Assembly: GCF_900113005.1 (NCBI RefSeq)
Contig: NZ_FONW01000002.1
Span: 558,001-622,000, forward strand
Origin: Sunxiuqinia elliptica
GTDB taxonomy: Bacteria; Bacteroidota; Bacteroidia; Bacteroidales; Prolixibacteraceae
Direction of reading: 5' to 3'
Length of the DNA: 64,000 bases
The position numbers and the translations under genes are program-made. The notes under the pieces were generated by a model, which saw only the letters and a list, made by a program, of their open reading frames with translations, ran no database searches and had not been told where the DNA came from. How positions within the stretch are numbered: position 1 is the first letter of the stretch; each line of letters opens with the position of its first letter. Shown here one piece after another: positions 1 through 9,532 of the stretch.

Positions 1-1
1 C

Positions 2-649
2 TTGTTTATGGCACCTCCGGCTTTGGTTAAGCTTGGAGAGATTTTGGATGAACCCAAGTATTTAAAGCTTAATGATAAGCTCTTCAAGGAAACCTATGAT
101 TTGCTTTTTGATGAAGAGGAAAACTTGTTTGCGCGAGATATGAAATATAAAACCGACTGGGAAGAACCTCGTTATGAAGCTAACGGGAAAAAGATTTTCT
201 GGTCGCGAGGAAATGGTTGGGTAATGGGCGGTATTGTTCGCGTGTTGGAGGAGCTTCCTGCTGACTACCCGAATCGCTCTTTTTATGAGAAACTTTTTGT
301 ACGGATGGCGCAACGCATAGCTGAAATTCAGCAGGAGGATGGACTTTGGCGGGCTAGCTTGCTTGATCCTGCTTCTTACCCAGGAGGAGAGGCCAGTGGT
401 TCTGGTTTCTTCACCTATGCTTTGGCTTGGGGAATCAATAATGGCTTGTTGGATGAGGCTACTTATAAACCGGTTGTTCAGAAAGCTTGGGTGGGCTTAA
501 ATAGCCTGATTCAAGCTGATGGACGCGTGGGCTGGACTCAACCGATTGGCGCTGATCCGAGAGCCAATTTTTCAAATGCAAGTTGGGAGGTTTATGGCAC
601 TGGTGCTTTTCTTTTGGCCGGTAGCGAAGTGATTAAAATGAACTGGTAG
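2..649 (+). CDS. Glycoside hydrolase family 105 (unsaturated rhamnogalacturonyl hydrolase-like), 3' part
   Basis: This is the C-terminal 215 residues of a gene that begins before the window; no true start is visible and the first codon here is internal. The WSRGNGW motif followed by small residues and the SGSGFFTYALAWGINNG stretch are typical of the alpha/alpha-barrel GH105/GH88 families. Those enzymes remove the 4,5-unsaturated uronic acid left on oligosaccharides by polysaccharide lyases, so a role in pectin or similar polyuronide breakdown is likely. The catalytic aspartate region lies upstream and cannot be checked. The gene ends at a strong terminator shared with the convergent dnaJ. Confidence 0.8.
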   Translation: MFMAPPALVKLGEILDEPKYLKLNDKLFKETYDLLFDEEENLFARDMKYKTDWEEPRYEANGKKIFWSRGNGWVMGGIVRVLEELPADYPNRSFYEKLFVRMAQRIAEIQQEDGLWRASLLDPASYPGGEASGSGFFTYALAWGINNGLLDEATYKPVVQKAWVGLNSLIQADGRVGWTQPIGADPRANFSNASWEVYGTGAFLLAGSEVIKMNW

Positions 650-706
650 GCTATCTGCTAATTATAAGCTGAAATCTGAAAGGAAATTAGCTGTTAGGAT
701 AAAAAG

Positions 707-744
707 AAAGGGGCGGTTTTCTCAAGTGGAAAACCGCCCCTTTT
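707..744. terminator. Bidirectional intrinsic terminator between GH105 and dnaJ
   Basis: A 15-bp perfect stem (707-721 with 729-743) closes a 7-base loop. The arms are AAAGGGGCGGTTTTC and its complement, so each strand carries a GC-rich stem followed by Ts. It sits between two convergent genes and can serve both. Confidence 0.9.
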
Positions 745-760
745 ATCTTGATCAAAAAAG

Positions 761-1924
761 TTATTCAAAAATATTCTTCATCTTCTCGAAGAAGTTTTTG
801 TCTCCGCTTCCGGGAGTGTGCTTGAAGTTGGGAGATTCCTGGAGTTTTTCCAGAAGTTTCCGCTCTTCAGCAGATATTTTCTTTGGTGCCCAGGCATGAA
901 TGCGTACCAGCAAGTCTCCCTTGCCATAGCCATTCACATCGGGTAATCCTTTGCCGCGTAGGCGTAAGATTTTTTCAGGCTGAGTTCCTGCTTCAATTTT
1001 GACTTTTACCTTGCTTTCAACCGTCGGAATTTCAGCAGTTGTTCCTAAGGCAAAGTCTGGTAAACTCAAAAATAGATTATAAATCAAATTGTTGCCATCT
1101 CGAATTAAGTCCGGATGGTTTTCCTCAGCGATGATAACAAGCAAGTCTCCATTCATGCCACCTCTACGTCCGGCATTTCCTTTTCCGGATACGTTGAGTT
1201 GCATGCCTTCAGCAACTCCAGCAGGAATTTTAATGGTAACCACTTCTTCGTCGCGAACGACTCCTTCGCCATGGCATGCGGTACATTTGTTTTTAATGAT
1301 CTGGCCTTCACCATTACAACTCGGGCAAGTTGCTGTTGTTTGCATTTGTCCAAGCAGGGTGTTGGTTACCCGAGTAACATGGCCACTTCCGCGGCAGGTA
1401 GAACAGGTTGTATAATCATTACCACCTTGTGCTCCGGTTCCATTACAAGTATCACAAGCTTTGTATTTTTTCAGCTTGATCTTCTTTTCAACGCCATTGG
1501 CAATGTCTTTCAACGAAAGTGTGACTTTTACGCGCAAATCTGATCCTCGGTGAACTCTTCGGCCTCCACCTCTGGACGAGCCTCCAAAACCACCAAATCC
1601 GCCACCAAAACCACTGCCACCGAAAATATCGCCAAACATGGAGAAGATATCGTCCATAGACATGTCGTGCTGGCTAAATCCACCACCGCCACCGGCGCCA
1701 CCAACTCCGGCATGACCAAATTGGTCATAACGTTGTTTTTTCTGAGGATTACTCAATACCTCATAGGCTTCGGCTGCTTCCTTGAATTTTTCTTCAGCTT
1801 CTTTGTTATCCGGGTTTTTATCCGGGTGATATTGAATGGCTTTTTTTCGGTAAGCCTTTTTAATTTCTTCAGGTGAAGCGCTTTTACTTACTCCTAATAC
1901 TTCGTAAAAATCTCTTTTTGTCAT
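761..1924 (-). CDS. dnaJ: Chaperone DnaJ (Hsp40)
   Basis: Full-length 387-aa type I DnaJ, the co-chaperone that delivers unfolded substrates to DnaK and stimulates its ATPase in the cytoplasm. The J domain occupies about residues 1-70 with the HPD motif at 33-35. It is followed by a Gly/Phe-rich linker (about 75-125) and four CxxCxGxG zinc repeats ([32 protein letters not shown]), then the C-terminal substrate-binding beta domain. It lies 15 bp downstream of grpE and is probably co-transcribed with it. dnaK is not in the window. Confidence 0.97.
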   Translation of the reverse strand: MTKRDFYEVLGVSKSASPEEIKKAYRKKAIQYHPDKNPDNKEAEEKFKEAAEAYEVLSNPQKKQRYDQFGHAGVGGAGGGGGFSQHDMSMDDIFSMFGDIFGGSGFGGGFGGFGGSSRGGGRRVHRGSDLRVKVTLSLKDIANGVEKKIKLKKYKACDTCNGTGAQGGNDYTTCSTCRGSGHVTRVTNTLLGQMQTTATCPSCNGEGQIIKNKCTACHGEGVVRDEEVVTIKIPAGVAEGMQLNVSGKGNAGRRGGMNGDLLVIIAEENHPDLIRDGNNLIYNLFLSLPDFALGTTAEIPTVESKVKVKIEAGTQPEKILRLRGKGLPDVNGYGKGDLLVRIHAWAPKKISAEERKLLEKLQESPNFKHTPGSGDKNFFEKMKNIFE

Positions 1925-1939
1925 ACTTGCATGTTTTGT

Positions 1940-2551
1940 CTACTCACCCACCACAACTTTGGAAAAGCGAATGACTTTTTCGTTCATCTGGTAACCTTTC
2001 TGGATGACATCGACCACTTTCCCTTTCAGCTCATCTTTTGGTGCAGGTATTTTGGTTACTGCTTCGTGTAAATCTGTGTCAAACTCCTGTTCCAAAGCTT
2101 CAATTTCGGTAACACCGTTTTGTTTTAAGAAGTCTTTGAATTTGTTGTAAATCAAGGTTACGCCCGTTTTCAACGGATCATCTTCTTTCATTTCACTGAA
2201 AGCTGTCAGTGCGCGCTCAAAATCGTCAATGATTGGAAGAATATTGACTAAAACCGATTCGCCACCAGACTTAATCAAGTCCATTTTTTCTTTCATGGTG
2301 CGTTTCCGGTAGTTGTCAAACTCAGCTTGAAGACGAATGTGTTTGTCTTTTATGCTGATCAATTCTTGCCCCAGCGCTTCTACTTTTTCGCTGGCATCGT
2401 CTTTTTTCGATTTCTTATGTTCTTTTTTGGCTTTCGCCTTTTTGTCTTTCTTATCAGGTTCAGCAGTTTCTTCCTGTGTTTGAGCTTCGTTACCGTTAAT
2501 CTCGGTCTCGTTTTCCAGCTCTTGTTCTTGCTTTATTTTTTCGTCTGCCAT
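1940..2551 (-). CDS. grpE: Nucleotide exchange factor GrpE
   Basis: A 203-aa GrpE, the homodimeric exchange factor that releases ADP from DnaK. The first 55 or so residues are a charged, low-complexity Lys/Glu-rich extension common in Bacteroidota GrpE. A long coiled coil follows (about 60-100, including LQAEFDNYRKRT), and the C-terminal beta domain carries DLHEAVTKIP and the VIQKGYQMNEKVIRFSKVVV signature. It is the first gene of a grpE-dnaJ pair. No CIRCE-like inverted repeat was seen upstream. Confidence 0.97.
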   Translation of the reverse strand: MADEKIKQEQELENETEINGNEAQTQEETAEPDKKDKKAKAKKEHKKSKKDDASEKVEALGQELISIKDKHIRLQAEFDNYRKRTMKEKMDLIKSGGESVLVNILPIIDDFERALTAFSEMKEDDPLKTGVTLIYNKFKDFLKQNGVTEIEALEQEFDTDLHEAVTKIPAPKDELKGKVVDVIQKGYQMNEKVIRFSKVVVGE

Positions 2552-2657
2552 TGCTATATCTAGTTAAAATTATCGGTTTGACAGTTTACAAAAATGTTGC
2601 CAATTCAGGATAGGGGACAAATTGGCACATCCACTTTGCAAAATGCTGACAAAAGTA

Positions 2658-2690
2658 TAAAAAGAAAGGCAGTACCTATGCACTGCCCTT
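2658..2690 (-). terminator. Intrinsic terminator after the thioredoxin-like gene
   Basis: Read on the minus strand, a stem with a GGCAGT/ACTGCC core (2668-2673 with 2682-2687) and extra pairing beyond a bulge is followed by a T-rich tract (TTTCTTTTT). It lies just past the stop of the gene at 2714-3247 and separates it from grpE. Confidence 0.65.
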
Positions 2691-2713
2691 GTATTATCAG
2701 GTATGATATAATC

Positions 2714-3247
2714 TTATTTTAATAGTTCCTTCAAGGTTGCTTTAAGTGCAGCACCTCTTAGGTTTTTGGCAATAATGACACCGTCACCATCAATCAAAAA
2801 GTTTGTTGGAATACCTCTTACTCCATACACTGCAGCATATTTTGAATGCCATCCTTTCAGGTCTGATACATGGTAATCCCAGCTTAGTTCATCGGCTTTA
2901 ATTGCGCGCTCCCAAGCTTCTTTACTCTTATCGAGCGATACACTGAAAACAGTAAACCCATTTCCATTCTGGAACTTTTTGTTTTTAAACTCCTCATAAG
3001 CTTCAACCACAATTGGGTTTTCGCGACGGCATGGTGGACACCAGGAAGCCCAAAAGTCGATTAGTACCAATTTTCCTTCCAATGATGATAGTTTTAGTTC
3101 TTTACCATCAATTGATTGTTCAGCTATTTCAGGGGCTTTGTTTCCTTCACGTAACCCAATCTTAACTCCATCCTTGGCCTCGGTGTGAATTGCTAATCCT
3201 AGAATTAGCACCAAAGCGATAATAATTTTCTGTTTCATCAATTTCAA
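2714..3247 (-). CDS. TlpA/ResA-like thioredoxin-fold protein, exported
   Basis: A 177-aa protein with an N-terminal hydrophobic signal (about 1-24), probably cleaved after an A-x-A-like site near THTEA. A thioredoxin fold follows with the active-site motif WCPPC (Cys70 and Cys73) in the DFWASWCPPCRRE context and the cis-Pro region GIPTNFLID. This matches the AhpC/TSA-Redoxin or TlpA family, which reduces or isomerises disulfides in the periplasm. The WCPPC form is typical of ResA/TlpA reductases; the substrate is unknown. The gene stands alone between murA and grpE, with its own terminator downstream. Translation could also begin at Met4. Confidence 0.85.
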   Translation of the reverse strand: MKLMKQKIIIALVLILGLAIHTEAKDGVKIGLREGNKAPEIAEQSIDGKELKLSSLEGKLVLIDFWASWCPPCRRENPIVVEAYEEFKNKKFQNGNGFTVFSVSLDKSKEAWERAIKADELSWDYHVSDLKGWHSKYAAVYGVRGIPTNFLIDGDGVIIAKNLRGAALKATLKELLK

Positions 3248-3359
3248 AATGTTTATAATTCCAAATTAAACGAGATGTCAAGTATAACAAAAATGGAAGT
3301 ATTCAGGTCGATCTTGCTTTGATTTTTGAAAATATTAACAAAATCAGTCGCTTATTTGG

Positions 3360-4667
3360 CTAATCGACTCGTTCTATTTTTGCTCCAATGCTATTCAGGC
3401 GTTGATCAATTCCTTCGTATCCTCGGTCGATTTGCTCGATATTATAAATTTTGCTTTCTCCTTGTGCTGAAAGGGCGGCAATAAGCAAAGCTACTCCTGC
3501 GCGAATATCAGGAGACGACATTGTTGTTCCTTTCAATTGGTGCTTCTTATTTTGTCCGATAACGGTTGCGCGGTGTGGGTCGCATAAAATGATTTGCGCA
3601 CCCATATCAATAAGTTTATCAACAAAGAACAGGCGACTTTCAAACATTTTTTGGTGTATGAGGACACTGCCTTTCGCTTGTGTCGCAATAACCAGGAAGA
3701 TGCTGAGCAGGTCCGGAGTAAGTCCGGGCCATGGAGCATCGGCAATGGTCATGATTGACCCATCAATAAATGTCTCAATTTCGTAGCTATCCTGTGCCGG
3801 AATGTGAATGGAGTCTCCCTGAATGTTAAGCTGGATGCCGAGTCGTTTAAATGAATCGGGGATAATGCCTAAGTGGTTAACTCCTGCATTGGGTATGGTT
3901 ATTTCAGAGCTGGTCATTGCCGCTAGTCCAATAAAACTTCCCACTTCAATCATGTCAGGCAGAATGGTGTGCTTACATCCTTTTAATTCGGAAACTCCTT
4001 CGATACGCAAAAGGTTTGAGCCAATTCCATCAATTTTCGCCCCCATAGCAACCAGCATGTTGGATAGTTGCTGTAAGTAGGGCTCGCAAGCTGCATTGTA
4101 AATGGTGGTTGTTCCTTCTGCCAGAGTGGCTGCCATTAAAATGTTGGCTGTTCCCGTTACCGAAGCTTCATCCAGAAGCATGTAGGCTCCTAGAAGCTTT
4201 TCTGTTTCAACATGGTAAAAATGCTTGTCTGGATCGTAGTTGAATTGAGCTCCTAGCTTTTGGAGACCGACAAAGTGCGTGTCTAAACGGCGACGTCCGA
4301 TTTTGTCGCCCCCAGGTTGAGGAATGTAAGCTTGTCCGAAACGGGCAAGCAGAGGCCCAATAATCATGATTGAGCCACGCAAACTGGTCGCTTGTTGAGC
4401 AAATTGTTCTGATTGCAGGTAGTGCATGTCCAACTGGTCTGCCTGAAACAGATACATTCCTTTTTGAACTCGGTTTACTTTTACACCGAGTTCGGTAAGG
4501 ATTTCAATAAGTTTCAGAACATCCCGTATTTCTGGAATATTGCTGATGGTAACTTGTTCTGTCGTTAGAAGTGTTGCACAGATTACTTCAAGAGCTTCGT
4601 TCTTTGCTCCTTGGGGGTGAAGCTCACCAGCTAGCTTATGACCTCCTTCAATATGAAATGTTGCCAT
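3360..4667 (-). CDS. murA: UDP-N-acetylglucosamine 1-carboxyvinyltransferase MurA (Asp-type active site)
   Basis: A 435-aa EPSP-synthase-fold enzyme that transfers enolpyruvate from PEP to UDP-GlcNAc, the first committed step of peptidoglycan synthesis. The K22-N23 pair is present (QGAKNEALE). The active-site loop reads PQPGGDKIGRRR, so Asp121 stands where E. coli MurA has Cys115, the residue alkylated by fosfomycin; the codon at 4305-4307 is GAC on the minus strand. Asp-type MurA enzymes are active in other bacteria and are intrinsically fosfomycin-insensitive. It lies 14 bp downstream of the DUF4290 gene and is likely in one transcript with it. Confidence 0.96.
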   Translation of the reverse strand: MATFHIEGGHKLAGELHPQGAKNEALEVICATLLTTEQVTISNIPEIRDVLKLIEILTELGVKVNRVQKGMYLFQADQLDMHYLQSEQFAQQATSLRGSIMIIGPLLARFGQAYIPQPGGDKIGRRRLDTHFVGLQKLGAQFNYDPDKHFYHVETEKLLGAYMLLDEASVTGTANILMAATLAEGTTTIYNAACEPYLQQLSNMLVAMGAKIDGIGSNLLRIEGVSELKGCKHTILPDMIEVGSFIGLAAMTSSEITIPNAGVNHLGIIPDSFKRLGIQLNIQGDSIHIPAQDSYEIETFIDGSIMTIADAPWPGLTPDLLSIFLVIATQAKGSVLIHQKMFESRLFFVDKLIDMGAQIILCDPHRATVIGQNKKHQLKGTTMSSPDIRAGVALLIAALSAQGESKIYNIEQIDRGYEGIDQRLNSIGAKIERVD

Positions 4668-4681
4668 CTCTTTGCTTGCGA

Positions 4682-5299
4682 TTAATCGTTTTTACGGTGT
4701 TTTTTTGGATTGCGTCCTTGGGTGTTTTGTTTTTTTCGTGGAGCTGAACGTTGCAAGATGTCGCGAGTTTCGGCCAGGTTCAGATTATCTCTCTTGACTT
4801 TTCCTTTTGAAATTTCTTCCAAATCCAAGTAGATTTTTTCATCGTCGACAGCATCTTTGTTCCACGTGAGGTAGCACTTTTTCATGTGGTTGGCCAGCAT
4901 GGTGATCAGGATTTCTTTTTCTTCCCCATCCTCATAGGCAGCAGCCTCATCAACCATACGTTCTAATACTTTCCCATAATACCGGAATCGAATATTGTTA
5001 CTCGCATATTCCACTTTTTTGGGAGCTTCTTGGAATGTTTCAGGTCTTGGAGGGTCGTATGGATAGTCAATATCCAATTTGAAATCAGCCATAATGGCTA
5101 AGTGATCCCACAATTTGTGTTTGAAATCATTAATGTCTCTCAAATAAGGGTACAAATTACCCATGATGTCGATGATGGTTCTTGCCGCCAGGTTGCGTTC
5201 CTCACGATTTTCAATGGTTAATACATGATCAACCATATTTTGAATATTACGCCCATACTCTGGCAGGGGTAATTTTTTACGATTCGAGTTATAATCCAT
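4682..5299 (-). CDS. DUF4290 domain-containing protein
   Basis: A 205-aa cytoplasmic protein without signal peptide or membrane segment. Its sequence (start MDYNSNRKKLPLPEYGRNI, then NMVDHVLTIENREERNLAA, and a basic tail after about residue 185) matches the DUF4290 family as I remember it, which is confined to Bacteroidota and of unknown function. The end is very lysine- and arginine-rich (APRKKQNTQGRNPKKHRKN), which could suit nucleic-acid or ribosome binding, but that is inference. It is placed directly before murA with a 14-bp gap and has a good promoter about 100 bp upstream. Confidence 0.8.
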   Translation of the reverse strand: MDYNSNRKKLPLPEYGRNIQNMVDHVLTIENREERNLAARTIIDIMGNLYPYLRDINDFKHKLWDHLAIMADFKLDIDYPYDPPRPETFQEAPKKVEYASNNIRFRYYGKVLERMVDEAAAYEDGEEKEILITMLANHMKKCYLTWNKDAVDDEKIYLDLEEISKGKVKRDNLNLAETRDILQRSAPRKKQNTQGRNPKKHRKND

Positions 5300-5400
5300 T
5301 TAAAAAAAGTATATCAAAATAATCTTTTTGTGTAAAACAAGGTTGTCTAATTCCGGTAATTCAGTTGATAATCTGAAGTGAAGGCGATATTATCTGTTTG

Positions 5401-5431
5401 CAAAACTAAATGAAATTAATTTGCTGACCAA
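5401..5431 (-). promoter_or_regulatory. Bacteroidota-type promoter for DUF4290-murA
   Basis: On the minus strand, TTG (5431-5429), a 20-bp spacer and TAGTTTTG (5408-5401) match the TTG/TAnnTTTG consensus. The start would lie near 5393, leaving a leader of roughly 95 bases before the DUF4290 gene. Confidence 0.6.
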
Positions 5432-5490
5432 TTTATTTCTCATTTTATTGGTCTAGTATCGCTTAATTTATTGGATGTTACCTCTTTTTT

Positions 5491-7806
5491 TTAGACAATT
5501 TTTAGTTTGGCAAATTTGAGTAAGAGTTGTTTTTGTCCGGCATTTTGAAAGAACACGGTTGCCTTGAGGTTGGGGAAGCTTCCTTCGACTTGGAGTACTT
5601 TCCCCTTGCCAAAACGTTGGTGTTCAACCATCATTCCGGTTTGGATATCACGAGGATCATCACCGTCAAAGTTCTGAGAGCGCTGTTTTGCTTGGCGCAG
5701 CTGTACCAATTTTTGTTTCATGCCTGGTTGGTCAGTTGTTGTAGGACGGCGCCCCACAGTACCAGTTTTGCCGAAGCTTTGTTTTTGAATGGCTTGTCCT
5801 TCAGTAGGGAGCTCATCAAAGTTGAAATCTGCTTCATCTGGCATGTCCAGGTATTGTTCATCAACCTCGGTAATGAAGCGGCTGGGGTTGCAAAAATCTA
5901 ACTTCCCCCAACGGTAACGTTGTTTGGCAAAACTGAGGTAGGCATTTTCCTCAGCCCTGGTTAGAGCAACATAAAATAGCCGGCGTTCTTCCTCAAAAGC
6001 TTCTGGTGTAATATTTCCAAACTGGCTTGAAGGGAACAGGTTTTCCTCAACCCCCACAATGAAGACATTTTTAAATTCCAATCCTTTGGAAGAGTGCACA
6101 GTCATGAGGGTTACTTTGTCCATGTCTTCCTCTTTTTCCGAGTCTTGATCGGTTAGCAGGGCGACATCTTCCATGTAGTTTGCCAGTAAATTGGGCTGGC
6201 CTTCTTCCCGCGCGTTAATTGAGAACTCCTGGATACCGTTGAGCAATTCCTGAATGTTTTCAAAACGGCTTAAGCCTTCGGGTGTCTGATCTTTGTATAG
6301 GTCTTTGATGATGTTGGTCTGGGTGGCAATCTCGCTGGCCATTTCGTAGGCATCATTTAGTACTGCTTTCTCCTGAAACTGCAGGATCAACGCAACAAAT
6401 TGTTGTACTTTGCTGAGTAGCCCTTTATTAAGCGCTGCATGGTTGTTTGTTCCGCTTTGCTCAATAATTTCGAAAATGCTAACGCCATTATCCAAGGCTG
6501 CTTGTTCCAGCTTGCTAAGTGTTGTTGCTCCAATTCCCCGCGCTGGGTAGTTGATGATTCGCTTGAGCGCTTCGTTGTCCTTTGGGTTGATTACCAGTCG
6601 GAAATAGGAGAGCAGATCTTTGATTTCCTTGCGTTGGTAGAAGGAAAGACCACCGTATATTTTATAGGGGATATTTCTTTTTCGCAGGGCTTCCTCAAAA
6701 ATACGCGACTGGGCATTGGTTCGGTAAAGAATGGCATAGTCAGCGTATTTATAATGTTGCCGCATGCGGGTTTCACTAATTTCATTGGCCACCAAGTAGC
6801 CTTCCTCATTGTCAGTCAGAGCCGAGAAAACCTTGATTTTATTTCCTTGGTCATTTTCAGAATAGACGGTCTTGGGTAATTGGCGCTTATTTTTTTGAAT
6901 GATGCTGTTAGCAGCATTTACAATTGTTTGTGTTGAACGGTAATTTTGCTCCAGTTTATACACTTGATGCTCAGGATAATCTTTTTGAAAGTTGAGAATG
7001 TTCTCAATTCGTGCTCCCCGGAATGAGTAAATACTTTGTGCATCGTCACCTACGACACACAGATTTTTGTGGGTTGCAGCCAGGTTTTTAACAATCAGGT
7101 ATTGTGCAAAGTTGGTGTCCTGGTACTCATCAACCAATACATAGTCAAATCGTTCCTGGTATTTTTTTAGAATGTCCTTGTGGTCACGAAACAGGATGTT
7201 GGTTTTCAATAGCAGGTCGTCAAAGTCCATGGCTCCTGCTAAAAAACAACGACGTGCATATTCCTTATAAATTTCTGCAATTCGAGGCATTCGGATGCTC
7301 ATGTCGTACTCACGAACTTGGGCATTTTGAGCATAAGCTGCCGGTGTTATTAAGCTGTTTTTGGCAGCCGATATTCTGCTGGAGACAACATTCGGCTTGT
7401 AGGTTTTATCATCGAGTTTAAACTCTTTGATAATGGCCTTTAACAAGCTTTTAGAGTCAGCAGTGTCGTAAATTGTGAAATTAGAAGGATAGCCGAGAAC
7501 TTCGGACTCAGTTCTTAAAATACGGGCAAAAATGGAGTGGAAGGTTCCCATCCACAGGTAACGAGCCGTTTGCTGTCCAACAATGCTGGCAATCCGTTCT
7601 TTCATTTCGCGGGCCGCTTTGTTGGTAAATGTAAGCGATAAAATGCTTCCCGGGCGTGCTCCTTGTTTCAACAGGTGAGCAATTCGGTATGTAAGAACGC
7701 GCGTTTTTCCTGATCCGGCTCCTGCAATAACGAGCGATGGGCCATCGGTGTTTTCAACTGCGTTGCGCTGAGCTTCATTAAGTTCTTCTAGGTAATTCAC
7801 AATCAC
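5491..7806 (-). CDS. ATP-dependent DNA helicase UvrD/PcrA
   Basis: A 771-aa superfamily 1A 3'-5' helicase. Walker A is GAGSGKT at about 29-35 after the Q-motif (LNEAQRNAV). Motif II is VLVDEYQDTN, motif III GDDAQSIYSFRGA, motif IV NYRSTQ, motif V VTLMTVHSSKGLEFKNV and motif VI LFYVALTRAEE. The C-terminal 120 residues contain the GMMVEHQRFGKGKVLQVEG Tudor-like segment that in PcrA/UvrD binds RNA polymerase. The family acts in nucleotide excision repair, mismatch repair and replication restart. Bacteroidota usually carry one UvrD/PcrA-type gene, and whether it is called uvrD or pcrA is a convention. It is transcribed alone. Confidence 0.95.
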   Translation of the reverse strand: MIVNYLEELNEAQRNAVENTDGPSLVIAGAGSGKTRVLTYRIAHLLKQGARPGSILSLTFTNKAAREMKERIASIVGQQTARYLWMGTFHSIFARILRTESEVLGYPSNFTIYDTADSKSLLKAIIKEFKLDDKTYKPNVVSSRISAAKNSLITPAAYAQNAQVREYDMSIRMPRIAEIYKEYARRCFLAGAMDFDDLLLKTNILFRDHKDILKKYQERFDYVLVDEYQDTNFAQYLIVKNLAATHKNLCVVGDDAQSIYSFRGARIENILNFQKDYPEHQVYKLEQNYRSTQTIVNAANSIIQKNKRQLPKTVYSENDQGNKIKVFSALTDNEEGYLVANEISETRMRQHYKYADYAILYRTNAQSRIFEEALRKRNIPYKIYGGLSFYQRKEIKDLLSYFRLVINPKDNEALKRIINYPARGIGATTLSKLEQAALDNGVSIFEIIEQSGTNNHAALNKGLLSKVQQFVALILQFQEKAVLNDAYEMASEIATQTNIIKDLYKDQTPEGLSRFENIQELLNGIQEFSINAREEGQPNLLANYMEDVALLTDQDSEKEEDMDKVTLMTVHSSKGLEFKNVFIVGVEENLFPSSQFGNITPEAFEEERRLFYVALTRAEENAYLSFAKQRYRWGKLDFCNPSRFITEVDEQYLDMPDEADFNFDELPTEGQAIQKQSFGKTGTVGRRPTTTDQPGMKQKLVQLRQAKQRSQNFDGDDPRDIQTGMMVEHQRFGKGKVLQVEGSFPNLKATVFFQNAGQKQLLLKFAKLKIV

Positions 7807-8076
7807 TATTTTTCAAAATCAGCCTCAAAAGTATAACCTATTTTTATATTTTACTGTTTTGCCTGAGGCTAGTTTTCAACAAAACGTTTTGGGAGAAAAA
7901 TAAAAGTCTGTAAAAGATAAATCAATTTTTAGCGTTAATATTGTATTGTTTTAGAAATTCAAGACAATTTTTCGATGAAATAACGCAGGTTTCCGAATTG
8001 GATGTCCTTTTGGTAAAGAGAATCCGATTTTGGAAAAAAGTTCATCGATCACAATCGAAAAAAAGAATTTATTGAC

Positions 8077-9357
8077 ATGAAGTTGATGCCTAAACTGCAA
8101 GTAGTTTTCTTATTTATTTATTGCTTTTCAAGTTTGTTTGTTAACGCTCAAATTAGTTCTGAGGCTGATGATATGGTTCCCACTGAATACAGTTCTGGGG
8201 CGCAAGATCAGATTTATATTTTTTGCACCGCCCCCAATGAACAGGCAGGCATGCTAAAAGCAGACGCTCCGGGAGGAGGGGCTGCTTCGTTTGAATGGGG
8301 CAAATACAATTCGGCAACGGGTAGTTTTGATGTTTTTCTAACTGAAAACTCGGGGAGTAGCTCATCAACGGTTAATAACTTGGCTGATGGAGGCTATCGT
8401 GTGACAGTAACGGAAGGAACTGAAAGTACTGTTTATACGGCTTGGGTGATGAATAGTTGGTACACGGCTACGGCTGAAGTGTCGGAGTCAACTTGCGATT
8501 ATTTTCAACTCACTGCAGCGTTTGAGGAGGCTAATTTAACTTATTATGATCTGCCAACAGGTCAGGCAAAAACCTTGTTTAAAGATGTTAAGGCAAAATG
8601 GATGGTTGATGGCCTTGAGATTTCATCCTTGTTGAGCCCGCAGATATATGGTCCGCCTGCAGAAAATACCAATTATGTGCTGACTGTTTATGATCGTTTT
8701 GGCTGTCAGGTTGAAGTTCCGGTTACCTATCAATCAGTGGTAACAGAGGCTTCGTTTACTGCAAATCCAAGTCAGGGAGATGCTCCTTTGGAAGTCGCTT
8801 TTACAAGTACTTCGAAAAATGCGGATGAGTATGAGTGGTTCTTCTTTCGTGAGCGCGGAGAGTTGATTGAGGAAGGTCAGGCTGGAGGAGTTGTTGATAG
8901 TATTTTACAAACAGCAATTGATCCTAATCCGACTTTTGTGTTTGAGAAAACAGGAAGTTATGAAGTGAAACTCGTGACAATAAAGAATAACGGCGACTTT
9001 GCATGTACCGATACGGTGTATTTGGATGGCTATATTGAGGTTGATGAGTCGGATTTGTTTGTGCCGAATGTGTTCACTCCCAATGGAGATGGGGATAATG
9101 ACGAATTTGTAGTTGCTTTTAAGTCGATGCAGTCCGTCGATATTCAGATCTTTAATCGTTGGGGGCGAAAGGTGCATGTATGGAAGAGTAGCAATATTCG
9201 TAATTCAGAAGAAGCACAAAAAGAGGCTGTTTGGGATGGGCGCATTGGAGGTCGTTTGGCTAGTCCTGGCGTTTATTACTATGTTGTTGAAGCCAAAGGG
9301 CGCGATGGAAAAGCTCATAACGATCATGGCTTTGTGCATCTGTTTCGCGAAAAGTAA
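8077..9357 (+). CDS. T9SS-exported protein with PKD-like domain and type B (CHU_C) sorting domain
   Basis: A 426-aa secreted protein. A signal peptide covers about residues 1-24 (ending VNA-Q). Residues 25-220 form an unrecognised beta-rich region. A PKD-like module spans about 225-320 (TANPSQGDAPLEVAFTSTS through FEKTGSYEVKLVT). The last 90 residues are the gliding-motility-associated C-terminal domain: FVPNVFTPNGDGDNDEF, IFNRWGRKV, VWDG and SPGVYYYVVEAKG. That domain is the type B signal of the type IX secretion system, so the protein should cross the outer membrane and be released or attached at the surface. There is no catalytic domain; an adhesin or surface role is inferred. It is a lone gene bounded by a terminator. 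Confidence 0.85.
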   Translation: MKLMPKLQVVFLFIYCFSSLFVNAQISSEADDMVPTEYSSGAQDQIYIFCTAPNEQAGMLKADAPGGGAASFEWGKYNSATGSFDVFLTENSGSSSSTVNNLADGGYRVTVTEGTESTVYTAWVMNSWYTATAEVSESTCDYFQLTAAFEEANLTYYDLPTGQAKTLFKDVKAKWMVDGLEISSLLSPQIYGPPAENTNYVLTVYDRFGCQVEVPVTYQSVVTEASFTANPSQGDAPLEVAFTSTSKNADEYEWFFFRERGELIEEGQAGGVVDSILQTAIDPNPTFVFEKTGSYEVKLVTIKNNGDFACTDTVYLDGYIEVDESDLFVPNVFTPNGDGDNDEFVVAFKSMQSVDIQIFNRWGRKVHVWKSSNIRNSEEAQKEAVWDGRIGGRLASPGVYYYVVEAKGRDGKAHNDHGFVHLFREK

Positions 9358-9448
9358 GAGCTTGGCATAATAAGGAATTGAGTCGGAGTTGGCAGTTTTT
9401 TATATCGCTGGTAGCCATTGGTAAATAAATAAGATTTTTATGAAAAGT

Positions 9449-9484
9449 AAAATCCCCCGGATTGGCTGGTCCGGGGGATTTTCA
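9449..9484. terminator. Bidirectional terminator between the T9SS protein and fusA2
   Basis: A 13-bp perfect stem (AAAATCCCCCGGA at 9449-9461 with its complement at 9470-9482) closes an 8-base loop. The A/T ends of the stem supply the U-tract on both strands. It lies between convergent genes. Confidence 0.88.
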
Positions 9485-9532
9485 TGTTTAGTTTTTGATT
9501 ACTATTAAAGAAAGGATTAGAAATTGGTTTTT

